Of a DNA stretch of 64,000 bases, positions 22,601-31,600 are shown one piece after another. The first letter of the stretch is position 1, and every line of letters starts with the position of its first letter. Source of the DNA: Echinometra lucunter. Its lineage: Eukaryota > Echinodermata > Echinoidea > Camarodonta > Echinometridae. The translations under genes and the position numbers were made by a program. The DNA lies in the NCBI GenBank assembly GCA_029962745.1, contig CM057166.1:323714-387713 (forward strand). Direction: 5' to 3'. The notes below the pieces were generated by a model. That model was not told the DNA's origin. It searched no databases and worked only from the letters and a program-made list of their open reading frames with translations.

Positions 22601-25600
22601 TATCCACTTTGAGGAGTGGGGGGATGATCGACTTTTTTGCTGATTTTTTTTTTCTGTCGAACTCATACTTAAGTATAAACACATGCCCTCACCCACCTGC
22701 ACAGACCCCCCTTACACACATTTTAATTTTTATCTTGCGAGCCCAAAATTACCACTTTTCTGGTTTTCAATTGCATTTTCAAATAGAAATTCTAAAATAT
22801 GATGAGCGAGCGAAACGAGTGAGCCAAAAATTACCACTTTTCTGGTTTTCAATCGCATTTTCAAATGAAAATTTGAAAATATGATGAGCGAGCCAAGGGA
22901 GCGAGCCAAAAATAACCGTTTTTCTGGTTTTCAATCGCATTTTCAAATAGAAATTCTAAAATATGATGAGCGAGCAAAGCGAGCGAGCCAAAAATTACCT
23001 CTTTTCTGGTTTTCAATCGCATTTTCAAATGAAAATTTGAAAATATGACGAGCGAGCCAAAAATAACTGCTTTTCTGGTTTTCAATTGCATTTTCAAATA
23101 GAAATTCTAAAATATGATGGTTGTCTATGACAGATTAATAAAAATTATATTTCTTCCTTAAAAAGTGGGGGGGGGGTATTTGTACTTGCCATCCCCCCTC
23201 TCAAAAAAGTGGGGGGATATATCCCCCCATCCCCCCCCCCCCCCCCCCCCCGGGATTTACGCCAATGCATATCTCAATACAAAATGTACTTTATGTGAAG
23301 AGAACTCAATCTTGTATACATGTATGCCTTACCTGAGAGGATCAAAGCCCTGAGTTTTGGCAGACATTTCATCTTGGCTGTCTCCTTGACATCACTCACA
23401 TTGTTTCCTCTCATGTTAATGTATTGTAAATTCCTCATGTTCTCAGAGAATCCATCTAGCTTCTCTATCTGGTTATCACGAAGATGGAGTGTAGTCAGAT
23501 GCTCCAAACGCTCCAGCCCTTCCAGTTTAGTGATCATGTTAGCAGCCTAAGGAAAGACATTAATACATGATATAGCTGTGTTCTCATTCAATTAAATTCA
23601 ATTAAATTCAATTCAATTCATTTATTTTTCCACTTTCAATTTTTCATGTTTACAATGATGGTGCAGTTTACATGTACATATTCACATATTAACATACATC
23701 ATGCACAGTACAATAAATTAAAAAAAAAAAAACACCCAAAAACCATGAAATTGAAAGGGAAGGAGGGCCCACTAAAAAGCAGAGCTTGTAGGGTGTAGGC
23801 CCCCCTGCAAAAAAGTAATTACTATGAATTATTTTTTTATGAGTATAAACAACAACAAAATAACAATAATGGAATCAGTAATACAAAATCATTTGAAATC
23901 ATTATACATAAAAAAACAATCAAAGTTCCACAAGGTCACGCTACAAATTATATTTGATTGGGGAATGCAATAACCTAGTAACTATTCAGATGAAAGGTTT
24001 TAAGTCTCCTTTTGAAAATGTGTATTGAATTGCATTGTTTAATATCATTTGAAAGAGAATTCCACAGTTTTGGACCTATAAAAACAAATGTCTTTTGAGC
24101 AAACGATGTTCTATTTAGTGGTAGATGAAAAAAGCTCGCCTGCTGAGTAAAGTAACTATGAATCGAATCATTTTTTATGAACATATCAATAAGAGGCAAA
24201 GGTGATTGCTTAGTGTTGAGCTTGAACATCAACTGTCCAAGTTGAACACTATACAATTCTTTAATTTTCAGAATTTTATTATTCAGAAAAAGATTATTCG
24301 TGTGTGCCCGGAAATCTGCATTATTAAAAATATGAATCGCTCTTTTTTGTAATACAAAGAGTCTATTAATTTGGGAAGTTGCTACACTACCCCAGGCGAT
24401 AATTCCGTAATTCAAGTAAGGAGGAATTAACGTAGAATACAAGGATAACAGAATATTATTGGGTAGGAAGTGTCTTAATTTGCTAAGGATGCCAGTGTTG
24501 CTAGCAATGATTTTGCAGATATTGTCAATGTGCTCTTTCCAAGACAGTTTTTTATCAATGATTAGCCCCAAAAATCTAGTTGATCGGACCCTCTGAATGA
24601 CAGTACCATAAAAAATGATATCATTTGGCAAAGTCGCAACCTTATTACTAAAGAGCATGTAACTAGTTTTGTCTAAGTTAAGTGACAGTTTGTTTGCTTT
24701 TATCCAATTTGTAACACTTTTAAGTTCGTTATTCAAAATTTGCGTCAATTGTTCTGGATTGCGATGTGATAAAAATATATTCGAGTCATCAGCAAAAAGT
24801 ATAAATTGAAGCAAACAAGATGACTTCTCAATGTCGTTTATATAAATAATGAACAGGAGTGGGCCAAGAATACTGCCCTGCAGAACTCCGCAAAGGACAG
24901 GCTTACGTTCAGAGAAATGACCATTAACCCATTCGTGACAGAGGTCCACATTTTGTGGTTTGGCCTAATATCTTTTGATGCAAAGCCTAAAAATCATACC
25001 AAATACATGAGCAGAAAGAGCAAAAAATTCTACACAAACTGTGCCCATTTTGGTTGCATCAATATTCGTTGTTTGATGCTGAAATTTTTTTAAAGGAAAA
25101 TAAGCATTAAAAATCCTTAAATTGGCAATGTGATAGAAAGTTTAAAATCACCGTTTTTCCCCTGCAAATTGGCAACTTTTTGACTTCTCATCATGATTTT
25201 TGTCAATTTATATTCATTTCACATACATGATGTTTCATAAGAAAAATGTAGCAATAAAATAAAAATGTTGGTGTTGCCAATTTGAAGAATAAAAGCTGAT
25301 CAAATTAGGCTTTAAATAATTCCTGTCACGAATGGGTTAAGTGAAACAAATTGGGAGCCCCCTTTATGATAATTCTTCATTGTACTAGAGTAAGCAAGCA
25401 TATTCTACACTTCGCACCATCATTTCCATTTGTACAGTATGTAGTTAAAAATGAACATGTTTACAGTATACCCTAGTATTGCACCATGGTCCATTCTAGA
25501 ACTTGTAAAAAAGATGTGTTTCCCTCATAACCTCATTTTGTCTAAGGCTACACTGGAATGTCAATGACATTGTAAAGTCGGGTTAGTAATAAGGAGAGGA

Positions 25601-28600
25601 GTATACTGTTATTATAATTATCAATTTTGCTTATTATTTTTATTTATTTCATTATTATTATCATCATGATCATTATCATCAGTATTATTATGATTATCAT
25701 TATTACTATTATTATCATTATTACCATTATCATCATTATTATTATCATCCTAATTACTATTATTATCACTATTGATAATAATATTATCACCATTATCCAT
25801 TACAAGACAAATCAACTGACTCTGCAAAGCAAGCATTCTCCCGTTCTCACAATCTGAAAAGTGAAAACAATATTGTCAGGAATAATAATAATAATAAAAA
25901 TATTCCTTTCTTGTATTGTGCATATCACATTATTATCTAACGTCTCTATGCACTTCCACTTATGCACTTATTATTACCCTGGCTTTAACCCTTCCCATCC
26001 CACCAATATCTACATCTGCTCTATAGCAATACGTTGGTGGGGTGATAAGACCTTGTATCTCAAATTTTAGTGAAAATTACTTTTTTGTATTAAACTCCAG
26101 ATTATCAGTCAAGTAATGTCCTATCCAAATCCAAGCTCTCTTACAACAAAAACAAAGCCACCACGGCATGTAAAGGAAAGGCAATCCTATTGCTTATAAT
26201 GCTTTGGCAGCCATATTTTTCACTTTCCTGAACATTTGATTTTTTTGAGATACGAGGTTTTGTTGCCCCACCGACGAATAGTGTCTTTGTACCATTAGCA
26301 AATATACATGTATACTATGCCTGAAAATGTCTGTTTTCAAGGTTTCAAAATAGCTCTTTACTTTATACAAGCATACTTGCTAGTTGCTACATGTACATTG
26401 ATTTATATAAAAAGACTGCATTGAAAAAAGGAGACTTGTAGGCAATAAGTTTATTTTAATAGCCCTTATAACATATATATTACACCAGTCAACATTTTTT
26501 GTTTTTTAAATGATCCGAGTGCAAAGGTCAATGAACACTGTCTAGTGGAAGTCTATTACTGTCTTACAACTCACTATAATCTACCAAATCATGATCACGT
26601 ATCATCAACAGTAACTGCATTGATAAAATACTCACGTATAAATATACATCTAAATTATAACATCATGTTTTCTGGTGCAAAATATTGACAGGACCAATTT
26701 CCTAAGTGGAACTTTGGACAAAAGCATTCACTCATTAGTTCAACAACCTTTATGATTAATTCCTTTTGGGGGATAATCACCATGGAAATATACAGAAATT
26801 AGAACAAAAATAGATGACTACCATGATTAGCAGATGAGTGGGTGGCTTACTCAATACACTAGAGATTTGCTGGTTACAGGAAAAGAGCATGATTTTGACA
26901 TTTTAGGAGGAATTTAACATAACTATGACAAGATTAAACATGTCACTATCGTTATAATAAAGATAGCAAGATCTAATGCACTGACTGTTGCCATAACAAT
27001 GATAATGAGTTCTCCATCAATAGCACATGAATCAGATGATTTTTCATGGAACTTACAAGATCAAATGATCTTCATGAAATTTTTTTTAGTTAGGGGATTA
27101 ATCACTTCTTAAATCTGCATCACTGAGGATATATTCTGATTTCATAAGACAAGAAATGTCTGTATTTCCTGTCTTATCACAACTTCCAGTATGAAGATGA
27201 GCCAACATTGGATAGAGACAGAACAATGGAGATGATGGCTGATAACCTTTGAAACTCACATATGATAAAATCTGTTAACTGAATATTATCTTTCCATCAT
27301 AATAAGACAAAAAAACCAAAAAAAATCATTTCAAAAGTAGCATGTCAAGTGAATGTTAACTCCTTAGTTCCTGAAATTGCTCAAGAGAGCAAATCAAAAT
27401 GGTCAAAATGGAGTAATGTTCAATCTGTCATAACTTTTTACTACAGAGCATATACTTGATATACAATGCCCTCGTGTTCAAAAAGACACTCTCAAATAGT
27501 GCTGGTATATATAATCAGAATTCACATTCACTTGTACCTTAAAAAAGGGGGTTTAAATTTTCACATCTGAAAATAACCATATTACCTTTATGAAGGTTGA
27601 AATTGATATCTTAAGTTGAGGTTATGAGCACCGTAAGTCACTAAACATACAGAGGAATAATAGTTTGGGAACTGCTGTCCTCTGATCAATCACCTTGAAC
27701 AGGACAGTGGATTAACACTAAGCTCAGCAATCAGACTTGGGGGGGGCATACATGTAACTGAGAAATACTATCCTTTTTTCTTTTCTTTCTGTTTTCAAGT
27801 CTAATTTCATGGCCTCCAGGAAATCTAGATAACTCTCCCAAACCTAGGATTTTTATCCATAATGAACATTATTTTGAGCAATTAAGGGAAAGAACAATGG
27901 ATGTTCATTGCCTCACTTTAATGACACATTTCCCAAAATAATGTTGTCACTCCAAATACTGTACTGCTCTTATTTGTAAATTATACATGTAGATCACTGT
28001 CATTTTCCCAGTCATCGGTATTGATAAGTACAATGGGATGTACTTTTTATAATGACATATACTTTCTTTAAAAATAAAAGAAAAATATCATGATATAAAC
28101 GAAATGCTGTTGATGCATTTCAAAATAATTTGGTTTAAAAATTGAAAACTGAAATTAGGTTTACAAACTTTCTTCACAAATGACAATGGTAGTTTGACAG
28201 TGAGCTTTAATTCGATCATGAATAGTGCTAGAGGCCTCTTATTTGTTTGTAATAATATACTGCTTTTCAGGCTTTATAATGACCGAGGTAAAAAAATTCC
28301 AAGGTTTGTTACCTCGGTAAATGACCCCAGGCATATGGCCCCTTAAATACATAAAAGTTACATCTGACAAAAAAAAAAGGAGCTTACCAGAAAGAGATTC
28401 TTGAGGTTGGGTAGGTAAATCCCTTCCGTGCTGGTTAACTTGTTCCCTCTTAATTCCAATGTATGTAGCTTGCTGAGTTTAGATGGTTGAAGGCCACTTA
28501 CCAAACTGATGTCATTGACTGTTACAGTAGAAAGCAATAAATTAAGATACACTGACATGCTTTACATAACATTTACTGGCTTTAGGGAAAACTATCCAGA

Positions 28601-31600
28601 GAAGATCTAGTTTCCAAATTAATAGACAAGATTATGATTGTAGCTAAGGCAGTATAGCTTAATATTGTCTGAAATGATAAATGGAAATACACACATACCA
28701 GTAGCTATTTTCATAGATCATATTGTACTGGGGCGGGGGGGGGGGGGGGGGTCATCTTGCTACCAACAATACTTGATACTTAAAGATAATTTTGGGATCA
28801 TGGTCCACATAAACATTCAATACTTACATGAAAGATTGAGTGATTCCAGCAAAGGGTGGTTGACACCTTCTGTGGTTTGTATCCTGTTGTTTGTAAAACT
28901 TGCCACCTTTTAAGAAAGATATAGATTATTACTGATCTATTAACAAAGGAAACAGTTGACCCTTCTAACTCTTACTTTAATAATGACCAGGTATATTTTA
29001 TATTCCACTGGGAATTACAATTATACATTTTTCAATCATTTGGATACTTTTTCTCTTCATCATCATTTCCTATGGGGTTTTATCCCGAGTCATTCAGGTT
29101 TATTATCATACTGGCTACATTATTGGATATGAAGACTTATAAAAATATTTGGTTCAAGTAGATTTTTCATGGATCTTTTTCAATACAGCACTATATTCCT
29201 CTGCTCATCATAAAATGCTTATTGAAGCTATCACTGATAACTTTCTGCAGTGATACCAATCTCCATGCCACCCTTTTTTCCCCTGGTATCAGCTAACAGA
29301 CCTACCTGAAGGTAAGGGAGCTCATCTAGCTTGGCTGAAGACAAAAGATTCCTGTCACAGTTCAAGGTCAAGAGATGGGTCAATGAGCTCAGAGGTGAAA
29401 TGTCACGCAGAGCATTCTGGGTAAGGTCAATGTATCGTAGGTGGATGTAACGACTGAGAATGCTCACATCTGTGATTTCTCTATGTACAGATAAAAGATT
29501 AGAATTAATGGTTATACATGTTTAAAAAATTTTCTCCAAACCTGTCAGAATTTTTACAGATGGTCTATACTGGGCTAGAGAGTGATCACACTCTTCACAG
29601 CATGTTCAAAGATACTAGACCCATGGAAATTGAACACATAATATTCTATACACTTCCATGATATTTGCTCCAGCAACAATTTCTCCCATGGAAAATCTGC
29701 AGGTTAAGTAAAATATAATCTAACCCCATACCTAACACTAAGCTTAATCCTTATCCTCACATCATTCTGAACCGCAACCACTATCACAGCCCTAACCCTA
29801 ACCCTATGTCTTCGGAGAAATTAAGACAGGAGCAATTATCGCAGGAGCAAATGTCGCGTCACCATTCTATACAATATAAAGTCAACTAAAACCTGAGAAA
29901 AGAGAACAACCCTGGGCTCTGCTTTTATAAAATACCATCTGAAGAAGATCTGACAATTTTTTTCATAACACTTTTAGTAACATATCAATTACTGTAACTT
30001 ACGTTCATAAAGAAAGGCAGTGGACTCACAGTATGAAATCTATACAAAATAAAGAGCTCATTCTGAGTGGGCCCCCATTAAAGTTGGCATATCTAATCAA
30101 CTGCTTGGCTCTCCTAGAAAATGATTAAACTTTCCATAAAATTAATTTATGGCATTATATTTTTCCTTGAAAAAAAAAATCATACCTCTCTTTAACATCT
30201 AATCTGACATAAGCATGTGCCAGGCCATTTCCAGTCTTGCAGAGTAAAGACAGGTTCTCAGCTATCACATCCTCTGTTAAAGGAATCTCTGGAATTTTCT
30301 GCAGAAAAATGAAAATGAAGTTCATTGGTTTTTTTCCTCAATTCAATAAAACAAGAGCAAAAAAAAAAAAAAATAACAAACAAACAAACCCTATACATAG
30401 CAATAAAAGGAGCAATGGTACATGAATAAGGGTACACTGTATCCTCAACAAATAAAATAAGATACACGTAAAAGACACATCAAATTCAATACTTCACAAT
30501 TCTACACATTCAGGTAAAATTTTCACATTTTCACTACATTTAATCATTAATTGATCTATTTATTCATTTGTCTTTTTTTCAGTGGCTCCATCAGTGATTG
30601 ATGTTCTACAACAAAAGTACAAAAAATATAAACATACATGAACACCATGACATCATGATCCTCAGATCCTGTGCCTAGACATTTGGAGCTTTTCTCTAAA
30701 AAATTTCATTCCATAAACACAATACAAATGCAAAATCAAATTTCAGTGTTGAATTTGTCCCAGGTATGCAATAAATGTCACCCGCATAGCCAGGGGGCCG
30801 ATAAGGCGGTTGCCGCCCCCCCCCCCCCAAAAAAAAAAAATAGAAAGCTTGGAGCCTTGAGCAAGAAGAGGAAAGATGAGAGAACATAATGTACATGGAA
30901 GAGCAGGAGTAGATATAGACCGAAAGCTTCAGTCTCTCTGTATCTTTGGTTGTTCCACTGAGACTTATTCTGGCTCCACTAACCTCCGTACATGTACATG
31001 TATATTGAGACTGAATGATCTGTACGTGGAAGGTGCAGTCAATCGAATAATGAATATTCATTATTTGTTAGTGTTGTGAGTTGTGACCTTTGTTGTGTGC
31101 ACGCGCTCAATGCAGCTTCATGAGGAGGTCGCGCGTGTCAACCCATCGATATTTATGTTTATGTTTATGTTTATTTAAATTTCAGGAACATATAACAATG
31201 TACAATGATATGAGAACAAATTTTCAAAGGAAACATAACAACATACATACAACCAATGCCTGGGGATTACCTAAAAGAAATTATTTTTGTCGAAAAGCAC
31301 TAAATATTTGAATATTCATAAGCCCTATCTCAAAAGATCACTCCAATTGGCTACATTTTCATTTCTGTTACGTTCAATCGGATTACAGTCAGCTGTAAGG
31401 TAAGTTAGGTAAGTCCCAATATTTCAAATTTTATTATTTATTTATTCATTTTTATTTTATTTCATTTCCAGGAGAACATAATAACATAATAACATGTTAT
31501 GTAGGATGTTGTTCTTTAGCTCTACATGGTTTTAGATCTGAAAATATATTTTTAAAAATCACTGATCTCTTCGTAGAGAGATCAGTGGTTGCATGTTAGA

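Noticed and set aside
22738..23118. CRISPR-like regular direct repeats
   Set aside because: The repeats are contiguous 82-bp units without unique spacers, in a eukaryotic intron.
29790..29805. Interstitial telomere from chromosome fusion
   Set aside because: Fewer than three units, enclosed by inverted repeats; transposon core is simpler.
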